NCBI GenBank assembly: GCA_028275295.1
Contig: JAPWUY010000145.1
Coordinates: 1 to 5,795 of the forward strand
Length of the DNA stretch: 5,795 nt
DNA from: Thermodesulfobacteriota bacterium
Lineage (GTDB): Bacteria > Desulfobacterota > Desulfocorpusculales > Desulfocorpusculum
Direction: 5' to 3'
The notes under the pieces were generated by a model. That model saw only the letters and a program-made list of their open reading frames with translations. It made no database searches and was not told where the DNA came from. Each line of letters begins with the position of its first letter. Position 1 is the stretch's first letter. This document shows, one piece after another, positions 1-5,582 of this stretch. The translations under genes and the position numbers were made by a program.

Positions 1-354
1 GAGGGTGAAGGGCCCACCCTGATCGAGGCAGTGACGTACAGGCTCGGCCCCCACACAACCGCAGATGATCCCACCAAGTACCGATCCGAGGAGGAGGTGG
101 AGGAGTGGAAACCCCTGGACCCTCTCGTGAGGACCAGGCTTTACTTGCGAAATTGCTGTCTGTGGGATGAGGAGATGGAGGAGTCCGTGAGGCTCTATGC
201 CGAGGAGAGGGTGAACAGGTTGGTCAAGGAAGCGGAGAGCTTTCCTGACCCCGCCATCGAGGACATGTTCACCTATACCTTTGCGCAGATGCCCCCGAGC
301 CTGGAGGCCCAAATGCGCGAGTACCGAGAATTCCTCAAAAGCACGGAGCGATGA
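1..354 (+). CDS. pdhA: Pyruvate dehydrogenase E1 component alpha subunit, C-terminal part (5' end outside window)
   Basis: The reading frame is open from the first base, so this is the last 117 codons of a longer gene; the GTG at 31 is an internal Val codon and not a start. The peptide begins with PTLIEAVTYRLGPHTTADDP, the signature of the C-terminal third of E1 alpha in pyruvate dehydrogenases, followed by KYRSEEEVEEW and a Glu-rich helical tail (VRLYAEERVNRLVKEAE) ending near DMFTYTFAQMPPSLEAQ. E1 alpha pairs with E1 beta to bind thiamine diphosphate and decarboxylate pyruvate in the cytoplasm. The thiamine-binding GDG...N motif would lie upstream of the window. The gene stops at TGA 352-354, only three bases before pdhB, so the two are surely co-transcribed and probably translationally coupled. 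The GPHTTADDP wording favours a pyruvate enzyme over the branched-chain or acetoin relatives, though the missing N-terminal part leaves some doubt. Confidence 0.93.
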   Translation, partial: EGEGPTLIEAVTYRLGPHTTADDPTKYRSEEEVEEWKPLDPLVRTRLYLRNCCLWDEEMEESVRLYAEERVNRLVKEAESFPDPAIEDMFTYTFAQMPPSLEAQMREYREFLKSTER

Positions 355-357
355 CCC

Positions 358-1335
358 ATGGCGAGGCTCACCATTGTTCAGGCGATACAGGCTGCCCTGA
401 TGGAGGAGATGGAGAGGGATCCATCGGTCATGGTCCTGGGGGAGGATGTGGGGAGAGAGGGTGGTGTTTTTCGTGCCACTGAGGGCCTTCAGGAGAAGTT
501 CGGGCCTGAGAGGGTGGTGGATACGCCTTTGGCGGAGTCGGGCATAGTGGGTGTGGCCCTGGGACTAGCTCTCAATGGGATGAGGCCCGTTGCTGAGATC
601 CAGTTCGACGGCTTCATGCCCCCTGCTTGGGACCAGATAATCTCCCATGTATCCAGGATTAGGACGCGATCCAGGGGGAGATTCTCCGCCCCCCTGGTCA
701 TAAGGATCCCGTACGGAGGCGGGATCCGGGCCCCTGAACACCACTCGGAGGCCACGGAGGCGGTCCTAGTCCACACACCTGGCATAAAGGTCGTATATCC
801 TTCCACCCCTTACGATGCCAAGGGCTTGCTCATCTCGGCCATAAGGGATCCAGACCCTGTCCTTTTCCTCGAGCCCAAGAGAATCTACAGGGCCTTCAGA
901 CAGGAGGTGCCCGATGAGCCCTATACGGTTCCCATGGGAGAGGCGAGGAAGGTTAGAGAGGGATCACATGTGACTGTGGTGGCCTGGGGCGCAATGGTCA
1001 GAGAGGCAGAGAGGGCATCGGAGATAGCCTCTTCCAAGGGCATAGAGCCGGAGATAATAGATCCGAGAACCCTCTCCCCTCTGGATAGCGAGGCCATCGT
1101 GAGATCTGTGAGGAAGACGGGAAGGGCTGTGGTGGTCCATGAGGGCCCTCGCACATGCGGCATGGGAGCCGAGATAGCAGCCCGAATCCAAGAGGAGGCC
1201 TTGCTTCATCTGAGGGCACCTGTCGTGAGGGTCACGGGATTCGATACTGTGGTGCCCCTAGCCAAGCTGGAATCTCACTACCTTCCCACCCCAGAGAGGA
1301 TCTGGAGGGGCATAAGAGAGGTGATGGAATTTTGA
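358..1335 (+). CDS. pdhB: Pyruvate dehydrogenase E1 component beta subunit
   Basis: This 325-residue protein has the full length usual for the family. Visible landmarks are GEDVGREGGVFRAT (28-41), DTPLAESGIVGVALGLA (55-71, with Glu60 at the place of the Glu that activates the thiamine aminopyrimidine ring), AEIQFDGFMPPAWDQI (79-94), the loop IPYGGGIRAPEHHSE (117-131) and HTPGIKVVYPSTPYDAKGLL (139-158). The C-terminal half (about 200-325) is the transketolase C-terminal fold, with DPRTLSPLD (235-243) and HEGPRTCGMGAEIA (261-274). With E1 alpha it forms the alpha2beta2 decarboxylase that hands acetyl groups to the E2 lipoyl arm. The ATG at 358 is preceded by GGAG at 345-348, inside the end of pdhA. 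A 52-base gap separates it from pdhC. Branched-chain oxoacid E1 beta is the main alternative; the AEIQFDGF and PEHHSE wording fits pyruvate better. Confidence 0.94.
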   Translation: MARLTIVQAIQAALMEEMERDPSVMVLGEDVGREGGVFRATEGLQEKFGPERVVDTPLAESGIVGVALGLALNGMRPVAEIQFDGFMPPAWDQIISHVSRIRTRSRGRFSAPLVIRIPYGGGIRAPEHHSEATEAVLVHTPGIKVVYPSTPYDAKGLLISAIRDPDPVLFLEPKRIYRAFRQEVPDEPYTVPMGEARKVREGSHVTVVAWGAMVREAERASEIASSKGIEPEIIDPRTLSPLDSEAIVRSVRKTGRAVVVHEGPRTCGMGAEIAARIQEEALLHLRAPVVRVTGFDTVVPLAKLESHYLPTPERIWRGIREVMEF

Positions 1336-1387
1336 GGGCTTGGTTCTGGAATCCCGCAGAGACACCATCCATGAGGGAGAGTGAGAC

Positions 1388-2602
1388 ATGGCTGTGGAAT
1401 TTCGGCTGCCGGATTTGGGAGAGGGTCTAGTAGAGGGGGAGATAGTGAAGTGGCTCGTGACAGTGGGCGACTTCGTCAAGGAGGGAGAGCCTTTCGTCCA
1501 GGTGGAGACGGACAAGGCCTTGGTGGAGATTCCCTCTCCCACAACAGGAGTGGTCTTGGCCCTTCTGGCCAAGGAGGGGGACAGGGTAGGTGTGGGAGAG
1601 GTGATTGCTATCTTCGGCGAGCCTGGTGAGAAGCCCGCCCATGAGGTGGGCCAGGTAGAGGTGGCGGCCCGGGGCTCGGTGGGAGTTGTGGGGACCCTCG
1701 AAGAGGCGCCTCCTGACGAGGAGGCAAAGGGTGAAGGAGAGGTCCTGGCATTGCCCTATGTGAGGAGGCTCGCCAAGGACCTCGGTGTGGATCTGGGCAA
1801 GATAAGAGGGAGTGGACCAGGCGGGAGAGTGACGGAGGAAGACGTGAGGCGGGCCTCTTCGTCGGCGCCCAAGCCCAGGGCCGTTCGCAAATACGACTTC
1901 TACGGTTACGTGGAGCGCATACCCCTCAAGGGAATGAGGAGGACCATAGCCGAGGCCATGGCCCTCTCGGCCTCGAAGACGGCCCATGTCACGGCAACTG
2001 AGGAGTGGGATGCCTCGAGGCTCTTCTCCCTCAGGGAGAGCTTGAGGGAGGCAGCAGCCAAGGAGGGGGTCCGTTTAACCATACTCGCATTTTTGGTGAA
2101 GGCCTCGGCCTTGGCCTTGAAGGAACATCCCTTTCTCAATGCGACGATGGATGAGGAGGCCCAGGAGATAGTGCTAAAGAAGTATTACAACATCGGTGTG
2201 GCTGTGGATACGGCCGAGGGGCTCATGGTGCCGGTGGTGAAGGGCGTTTTGGAGAAGAGCTTGCTCCAGATAGCCAGAGAGATACAGGAGTTGGCAAAGA
2301 AGGCCAGGGACCGAACCATAGATCTGGCTGATCTCAAAGGAGGGACTTTCACCATAACCAACTATGGCGCCATAGGGGGGATCTTGGGAACACCCATCAT
2401 AAGATACCCCGAGGTCGCTATCCTGGGGGTGGGGAGGGCTGTGGAGAGGCCCATCCGTTCTGGAGGAGGGATCTCTTGGGTCCCCATGCTGCCCGTATCC
2501 CTCTCCTTCGACCACAGGGTAGTGGATGGAGCGGAGGCCGCGAGGTTCTTGAGGACCATGGGGGCTCTCATCTCCACCCCGGAGATGCTGCTTCTCCAGT
2601 GA
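1388..2602 (+). CDS. pdhC: Dihydrolipoamide acetyltransferase (E2) of the pyruvate dehydrogenase complex
   Basis: A complete 404-residue E2 with three modules. The lipoyl domain occupies residues 1-78 and carries VETDKALVEIPSP with the lipoylated Lys43. A short linker (about 79-118) leads to the peripheral subunit-binding domain at 119-156 (LPYVRRLAKDLGVDLGKIRG, then GPGGRVTEEDV), which docks E1 or E3. The catalytic acyltransferase domain runs from about 175 to 404 and ends with FDHRVVDG (374-381), holding the catalytic His376 and Asp380. The protein moves acetyl groups from lipoamide to CoA and forms the core of the complex. There is one lipoyl domain only, and the linker is short and not very Ala/Pro rich. 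The ATG at 1388 has AGGGAG at 1374-1379 with eight bases between; the nearby ATG at 1371 is in another frame. Acyl specificity is inferred from the pdhA and pdhB neighbours, since the E2 family also serves branched-chain substrates. No E3 gene follows. Confidence 0.93.
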   Translation: MAVEFRLPDLGEGLVEGEIVKWLVTVGDFVKEGEPFVQVETDKALVEIPSPTTGVVLALLAKEGDRVGVGEVIAIFGEPGEKPAHEVGQVEVAARGSVGVVGTLEEAPPDEEAKGEGEVLALPYVRRLAKDLGVDLGKIRGSGPGGRVTEEDVRRASSSAPKPRAVRKYDFYGYVERIPLKGMRRTIAEAMALSASKTAHVTATEEWDASRLFSLRESLREAAAKEGVRLTILAFLVKASALALKEHPFLNATMDEEAQEIVLKKYYNIGVAVDTAEGLMVPVVKGVLEKSLLQIAREIQELAKKARDRTIDLADLKGGTFTITNYGAIGGILGTPIIRYPEVAILGVGRAVERPIRSGGGISWVPMLPVSLSFDHRVVDGAEAARFLRTMGALISTPEMLLLQ

Positions 2603-2647
2603 GGGCTGGAACATACCTTTTTTGGGGAGCGCGCCAGGGAGGATGGC
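2603..2647. other. Convergent intergenic gap between pdhC and the acyl-CoA dehydrogenase gene
   Basis: Only 45 bases separate the two converging stop codons. I see no GC-rich stem followed by a T-run on either strand here. The best candidate for the pdh operon lies just inside the neighbouring gene: CTCAC at 2647-2651 can pair with GTGAG at 2670-2674 ahead of six T (2675-2680). A 5-bp stem with an 18-base loop is weak, so termination may depend on Rho or lie elsewhere. Confidence 0.4.
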
Positions 2648-3805
2648 TCACTTGAAGGCATCTATCCCCGTGAGTTTTTTGCCCACAATTAGGGTGTGGA
2701 CCGAGTCTGTTCCTTCCAGGGCTGATATGGCCTCCAGGTCGCAGAGATGCCTGATCACGTGGTTGTCGGCAAGTATGCCCCTTGCACCCAGTATATCCCT
2801 CGCGGCCCTCGCTACATCCATTGCCATCCTCACGTTGTTTAGCTTGAGGAGGGAGATGTGGGAGTGGTCCGCCTTTCCTTGATCCATGAGGCGGCCGAGT
2901 CTCAGGGTGAGGAGCTGGGCCTTTGTTATTTCCAGGGCCATGTTCACGAGCTTCTGTTGGACGAGTTGGTAGGAGGCTATGGGTTTGTCGAATACGTGTC
3001 TTCTGGTGGCGAAGGAAAGGGCGGAGTCGTAACAGGCCATAGCAGCCCCCAGGGCACCGCAGGCAACACCGAAGCGGGCCGTGTTGAGGCACTGAAGGGC
3101 AGCCCTTAGGCCTCTTGCATGGGGGAGGAGGTTTTCTTCGGGAACGAGGCAGTCATCGAGGTTGATGAGGGCTGTGGGGGAGGTCCTGTACGAGAATTTC
3201 CTTCTTATGGGAGTTGCCGTGAAGCCAGGGGTCCAGGTCTCTACCAGGAAGCCCGTTATCTCTCCAGCCATTTTGGCCCAGACGATAGCGAGATGGGCGA
3301 TGGTTCCGTTTGTGATCCACATCTTGGTACCATTGAGGACAAAGCCCTTCTCCCGGGGGTCGGCTCTGGTGGTCATGGCAGCGGGGTTGGAACCTGCCTC
3401 TGGCTCGGAAAGGCAGAAACACCCTATTACCTCCCCCCTGGCCAGTTTGGGAAGCCACTTCTCCTTCTGTGCGGGTGAGCCGAGGGTGTAGATTGTATCC
3501 ATGACAAGGGAGTTCTGTACCGAGAACATGGCCCTGAGGCCCGCATCGCACCTTCCCAGCTCCTCGCATGCGATGGCGTACTCCACGAAGGACCGTCTTC
3601 TGCATCCGTAGCCATCTATGTGGAAGCCCAGAAGCCCTTCCTTGGCCATTTTGGTCATTAGATCAGGGGGAAAGGTCCCCTTGTCGAAATGGTCCGCTAC
3701 TGCCCCCATGCACTCGTTTTCCACGAAGGAGCGAACCTTTTCCCTGAATTGTTTCTCCTCTTGGGAGAGGAGCTCTTGGGTCATGAACAGGTCTAGCTGT
3801 GCCAA
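2648..3805 (-). CDS. gcdH: Acyl-CoA dehydrogenase of the glutaryl-CoA dehydrogenase type
   Basis: A 385-residue flavoprotein of normal length for the acyl-CoA dehydrogenase superfamily. It matches glutaryl-CoA dehydrogenase throughout: GLLGFHIDGYGC (57-68), GLRAMFSVQNSLVM (89-102), GCFCLSEPEAGSNP (128-141, the flavin/substrate loop), NGTKMWITNG (158-167), ARDILGARGI (335-344), HVIRHLCDLEA (349-359) and EGTDSVHTLIVGKKLTGIDAF (364-384). Glu364 is the catalytic base and Arg91 matches human Arg94, which holds the gamma-carboxylate of glutaryl-CoA. Two residues tied to decarboxylation differ: human Tyr369 is Leu363 here and Glu87 is Gly84. The usual GSD and GGNGI are GSN and GARGI. The reaction is oxidation of glutaryl-CoA to glutaconyl-CoA, perhaps without decarboxylation to crotonyl-CoA; electrons normally go to ETF, which is not in the window. 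The start is TTG at 3805, because GGAGGAGG sits eight bases upstream; the ATG at 3784 lacks such a site. Substrate is inferred. Confidence 0.9.
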   Translation of the reverse strand: MAQLDLFMTQELLSQEEKQFREKVRSFVENECMGAVADHFDKGTFPPDLMTKMAKEGLLGFHIDGYGCRRRSFVEYAIACEELGRCDAGLRAMFSVQNSLVMDTIYTLGSPAQKEKWLPKLARGEVIGCFCLSEPEAGSNPAAMTTRADPREKGFVLNGTKMWITNGTIAHLAIVWAKMAGEITGFLVETWTPGFTATPIRRKFSYRTSPTALINLDDCLVPEENLLPHARGLRAALQCLNTARFGVACGALGAAMACYDSALSFATRRHVFDKPIASYQLVQQKLVNMALEITKAQLLTLRLGRLMDQGKADHSHISLLKLNNVRMAMDVARAARDILGARGILADNHVIRHLCDLEAISALEGTDSVHTLIVGKKLTGIDAFK

Positions 3806-3813
3806 CTATTTAG

Positions 3814-3821
3814 CCTCCTCC
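3814..3821 (-). promoter_or_regulatory. Strong ribosome binding site fixing a TTG start
   Basis: On the minus strand GGAGGAGG lies eight bases before TTG 3805-3803. It is the best Shine-Dalgarno match in the window and is 29 bases from the next in-frame ATG (3784-3782), so it decides for the rarer TTG codon as the start of the dehydrogenase. Confidence 0.8.
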
Positions 3822-3852
3822 AGTTGCCGTAGTTGGGATGTTTCCCCCCATG

Positions 3853-3888
3853 AAAAAGGAAGGGGGGCGACCATGGGATCGCCCCTTG
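3853..3888 (-). terminator. Probable rho-independent terminator between the PilZ gene and the dehydrogenase gene
   Basis: Read on the minus strand, GGGGCGA (3885-3879) pairs with TCGCCCC (3870-3864) around an 8-base loop. Flanking AA (3887-3886) can add to TT (3861-3860 region) over a small C bulge, and the stem is followed by CCTTTTT ending at 3853. It lies 32 bases before the dehydrogenase Shine-Dalgarno site. That position is odd for a plain end of the PilZ transcript, since it leaves almost no room for a separate promoter. It may act as an attenuator in the dehydrogenase leader. Confidence 0.6.
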
Positions 3889-3897
3889 GGTGGAGGG

Positions 3898-3989
3898 ACA
3901 TCGCACGCGGCCCATGTGCCCCTTTTTGAGATCCGAGCTTCGGCTTGGCGGGTCGTGCGATGTTGGGCGTGCTGGTCTTGCCGAAGCTC
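3898..3989 (-). promoter_or_regulatory. Candidate structured RNA leader: two interlocking 10-bp helices
   Basis: Two perfect inverted repeats interlock in this spacer. Arms 3898-3907 (ACATCGCACG on +) and 3954-3963 (CGTGCGATGT) form one helix. Arms 3935-3944 (GAGCTTCGGC) and 3980-3989 (GCCGAAGCTC) form the other. Their order is first, second, first, second, the topology of an H-type pseudoknot; if both cannot form at once, they are mutually exclusive alternatives. A smaller local hairpin, CCGA-GCT-TCGG (3933-3943), competes for one arm. The element precedes the terminator at 3853-3888 and the dehydrogenase start. I do not recognise it as any known riboswitch class. The arms and positions are seen; the regulatory role is inferred. 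Confidence 0.4.
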
Positions 3990-4027
3990 TGTCCCTTCTG
4001 GGCCACCGCCGACCATTTAGTGGGCAA

Positions 4028-4040
4028 AGGGTCAAACCCT
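4028..4040 (-). other. Small hairpin over the PilZ stop codon
   Basis: AGGGT (4028-4032) and ACCCT (4036-4040) form a 5-bp stem with a 3-base loop. On the minus strand it includes the TGA stop of the PilZ gene. There is no T-run after it, so it is not a terminator by itself; its significance is unclear. Confidence 0.35.
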
Positions 4041-4427
4041 GGGGATCAAATTTCTTCTCCCTCTTTCCTCCAGGGAAGTGAAATATCCGCCCACGCGCCA
4101 GAACCCCCCTTTTTGCTCGCGGGCGTGGACTATCCTCACTACCGCTTGCACGAGAGACTCCTCCACAGCCATGAAGAGGTGGAGGGTATCTCCTGCTTTG
4201 GGGCTTTGGTGGAGGAGAATGCTCAACCCCCCCTCGCTTATGTCGAGAGTCTTGGCCATTCCCATGGACCTGGGTGTGGCATCGGAGTCGAACCAGGTGT
4301 AGGCAACGAGCTTCTCTTCCTGGAACCTGGGCCATCTCCTTCTTTCATCCGCCTTGCACTGGGGAGAAATTCCGGGCCAGTGGCCTAAACTCGCATTCTG
4401 GATCTTCTCTGTGGTTTTGGCTTCCAT
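4032..4427 (-). CDS. PilZ-domain protein (probable cyclic di-GMP binding)
   Basis: A 131-residue protein that is mostly one PilZ domain. The two family motifs are present: RRWPR (30-34, fitting RxxxR) in the N-terminal arm, and DISEGG (62-67, fitting D/NxSxxG) at the start of the beta barrel. Strand-like segments follow (LSILLHQS, TLHLFMAVEE, VQAVVRIVHAREQKGGFWRVGGYFTSL). The domain begins near residue 26 after a polar N-terminal tail with no signal peptide, so the protein is cytoplasmic and has no output domain of its own. PilZ proteins sense cyclic di-GMP and act on motility, surface attachment or secretion by binding partners; no partner gene lies here. I chose ATG 4427 because AGGGGGGG ends five bases upstream. 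The longer frame from TTG 4508 would begin on the -35 box of a good promoter and lacks a ribosome site. The dehydrogenase gene lies 226 bases downstream on the same strand. Confidence 0.85.
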   Translation of the reverse strand: MEAKTTEKIQNASLGHWPGISPQCKADERRRWPRFQEEKLVAYTWFDSDATPRSMGMAKTLDISEGGLSILLHQSPKAGDTLHLFMAVEESLVQAVVRIVHAREQKGGFWRVGGYFTSLEERGRRNLIPRV

Positions 4428-4479
4428 GGATTCCCCCCCTGCATGGCTCTCCTCGAAACTGTGCCTTACTGAGCTCCGC

Positions 4480-4508
4480 ATTCTGGAGGAAAGGGGATAG
4501 AAAGTCAA
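4480..4508 (-). promoter_or_regulatory. Sigma70-type promoter of the PilZ gene
   Basis: On the minus strand a TTGACT -35 box (4508-4503, five of six consensus bases) is followed by a 17-base spacer and a CAGAAT -10 box (4485-4480, four of six). Transcription would start near 4472 and give a leader of about 45 bases before ATG 4427. An AT-rich strip lies directly upstream (4509-4550). The spacing is ideal; activity is inferred. Confidence 0.6.
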
Positions 4509-4532
4509 GAGGAATTTAGCTTAATTAAATAC

Positions 4533-4546
4533 AACTAGGTCTAGTT
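4533..4546. promoter_or_regulatory. Perfect 14-base palindrome upstream of the PilZ promoter (possible operator)
   Basis: AACTAG (4533-4538) and CTAGTT (4541-4546) are perfect inverted arms around GT, in the only AT-rich strip of the right-hand region. It ends about 25 bases upstream of the PilZ -35 box, a suitable place for an activator or repressor dimer. I do not recognise the site as that of a named regulator. Confidence 0.4.
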
Positions 4547-4890
4547 AACACCAACGAAGGGCCGGTTTTTTCCGTATATTGCGTACAGTTGTCCTCTTGG
4601 TCCATTATGTAGTGCCATCCGGGCCCAAATTTTTGGATCCCTTCCTCCTCATCACCTGGATCGTTGGAGCTTCTGCTCGAAAAGCGTCACGGGCCACAGT
4701 AGCACCAGGAACCTTCATTGGCCTTGTAGTAGCCTGGACCACTGTCGGAGTGTCCCTTTTCCTTCGTCCCCCTTTTCCCTCAGAGAGGCCAGCCCAAGAC
4801 CTATGGGGCATCTCCTCGAGAGGTAAAGGCCCTTATCACCCTTCTCCCTCCCCTACGGAATAGCCTGTTACCGGGATCCGAAGGGGGGAA
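4547..4890. other. Stretch with no recognised gene
   Basis: Nothing here can be supported as a gene. The longest plus frame (4579-4863, 94 codons) opens with TTG, has no Shine-Dalgarno site, and ends in a Pro/Ser-rich tail. It does contain two hydrophobic runs that could look like membrane segments (around FLLITWIVG and GTFIGLVVAW). A minus frame (4811-4605) opens with ATG after GAGGAG but reads as low-information, basic sequence with no known motif. The stretch may be an old gene remnant or plain intergenic DNA. Confidence 0.4.
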
Positions 4891-4911
4891 TGTTTCGAAA
4901 ACCTCTTTCAA

Positions 4912-5125
4912 GCCTCGTTGCTTCGCAAAGAGGCAAGCCCGAAGTCGGCGGCCTTGGGGGCGAGCCTCGAGATGAGGCGAGAGCCGATTTTCTCGGAGGG
5001 ATGCACCCCGTGCGTCCGCGTGATACGACCCCACGGATGCCGAAGCATTCCATTCCCACCGGACGGGTTGACGATGAGCCGGTGGCCAAGAGGACACATG
5101 CCCGAGTCAAACCCAAGCCTTCCCC
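4912..5125. repeat. Repeat unit 1 (left part diverged)
   Basis: Similarity to the other units is clear from about 4945 (GGCGGCCTTGGGGG, then CCGATTTTCTCGG at 4984-4996). The left end instead holds its own hairpin: GCCTC (4912-4916) with GAGGC (4930-4934), enclosing TTGC-TTC-GCAA with one mismatch between the stems. The core hairpin GGATGCAC-CCC-GTGCGTCC is at 4999-5017. The 108 bases after it match the other units in patches. Confidence 0.6.
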
Positions 5126-5353
5126 CGGGCGTGCGGAGCCCGCCCCTCCGCGGGGTGGACGCTCCGAGGTGAGACGGCCTTGCGGGGAAGACCCTGGGAT
5201 AACGCGGAAAGCGTTTTTCTCGAAGGGACGCGCTCCGCGCGTCCGCATCGTACGGCCGGACGAATGGCAAGCCATGGGGTTGCCACCGGTGCTTTTACGA
5301 TAAGCCAGTGGCCAAAAGGAGGCGACATATGGGTTGGCGTGATGCCGACATCA
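5126..5353. repeat. Repeat unit 2 (full)
   Basis: This 228-base unit opens with CGGGC-gtgcgga-GCCCG, then CCCC-TCCGC-GGGG (5143-5154), a GGG/CCC stem with a purine loop (5185-5194), TTTTCTCGA (5215-5223) and the core hairpin GGACGCGC-TCC-GCGCGTCC (5226-5244). The rest of the unit is a less conserved 109-base stretch. Confidence 0.7.
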
Positions 5354-5582
5354 CGGGCGTGCAGAGCCCGCCCCTCCCAGGGGTGGACCATCCAAGCTGG
5401 GATGGCCTAGCGGGGAAAGGCCCGGGGATACGCGAAGGCCGATTTTCTCGGAGGGATGCGCTCTGCGCGTCCGCAAATACGGATCGGATGCGAACCGAGT
5501 CATGTCGTGGTTACCGGAGGTAGGCGAAAAGCAGGTGGCCTAATTGGGGGTTGCCTTTTGGTGAAACCCAGTCATTGGTTCG
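5354..5582. repeat. Repeat unit 3 (full)
   Basis: This 229-base unit opens with CGGGC-gtgcaga-GCCCG, then CCCCT-CCC-AGGGG (5371-5383), a G-run/CCC stem (5412-5423), CCGA-TTTTC-TCGG (5439-5451) and the core hairpin GGATGCGC-TCT-GCGCGTCC (5454-5472). The 110 bases after it are the most diverged of the three tails. Confidence 0.7.

Noticed and set aside
1427..1987. A 186-codon minus frame opposite pdhC
   Set aside because: It is a shadow of pdhC with His/Gly/Leu-rich low-information sequence; pdhC has a complete set of family motifs.
3806..4027. A 73-codon minus frame filling the spacer between the PilZ and dehydrogenase genes, ending directly before the dehydrogenase TTG
   Set aside because: It has a TTG start with only a weak upstream site, runs through the terminator hairpin and its T-run, and matches no family I know. 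Its first 20 or so codons are rich in G/C third bases and its stop abuts the next start, so a coupled leader peptide is not fully excluded.
4428..4508. Longer start (TTG 4508) for the PilZ protein, adding 27 residues
   Set aside because: The TTG is part of a good -35 box, no ribosome site precedes it, and the added residues are not PilZ-like; ATG 4427 has a G-rich ribosome site.
4579..4863. A 94-codon plus frame with two hydrophobic runs
   Set aside because: TTG start without a ribosome site, Pro/Ser-rich end and no recognisable family; kept only as a note in the gap description.
4868..5303. Overlapping Arg/Pro/Gly-rich frames of 94-137 codons on both strands of the repeat array
   Set aside because: They are open on both strands because stop codons are rare in this GC-rich repeat; they follow the repeat pattern, lack ribosome sites and show no domain.
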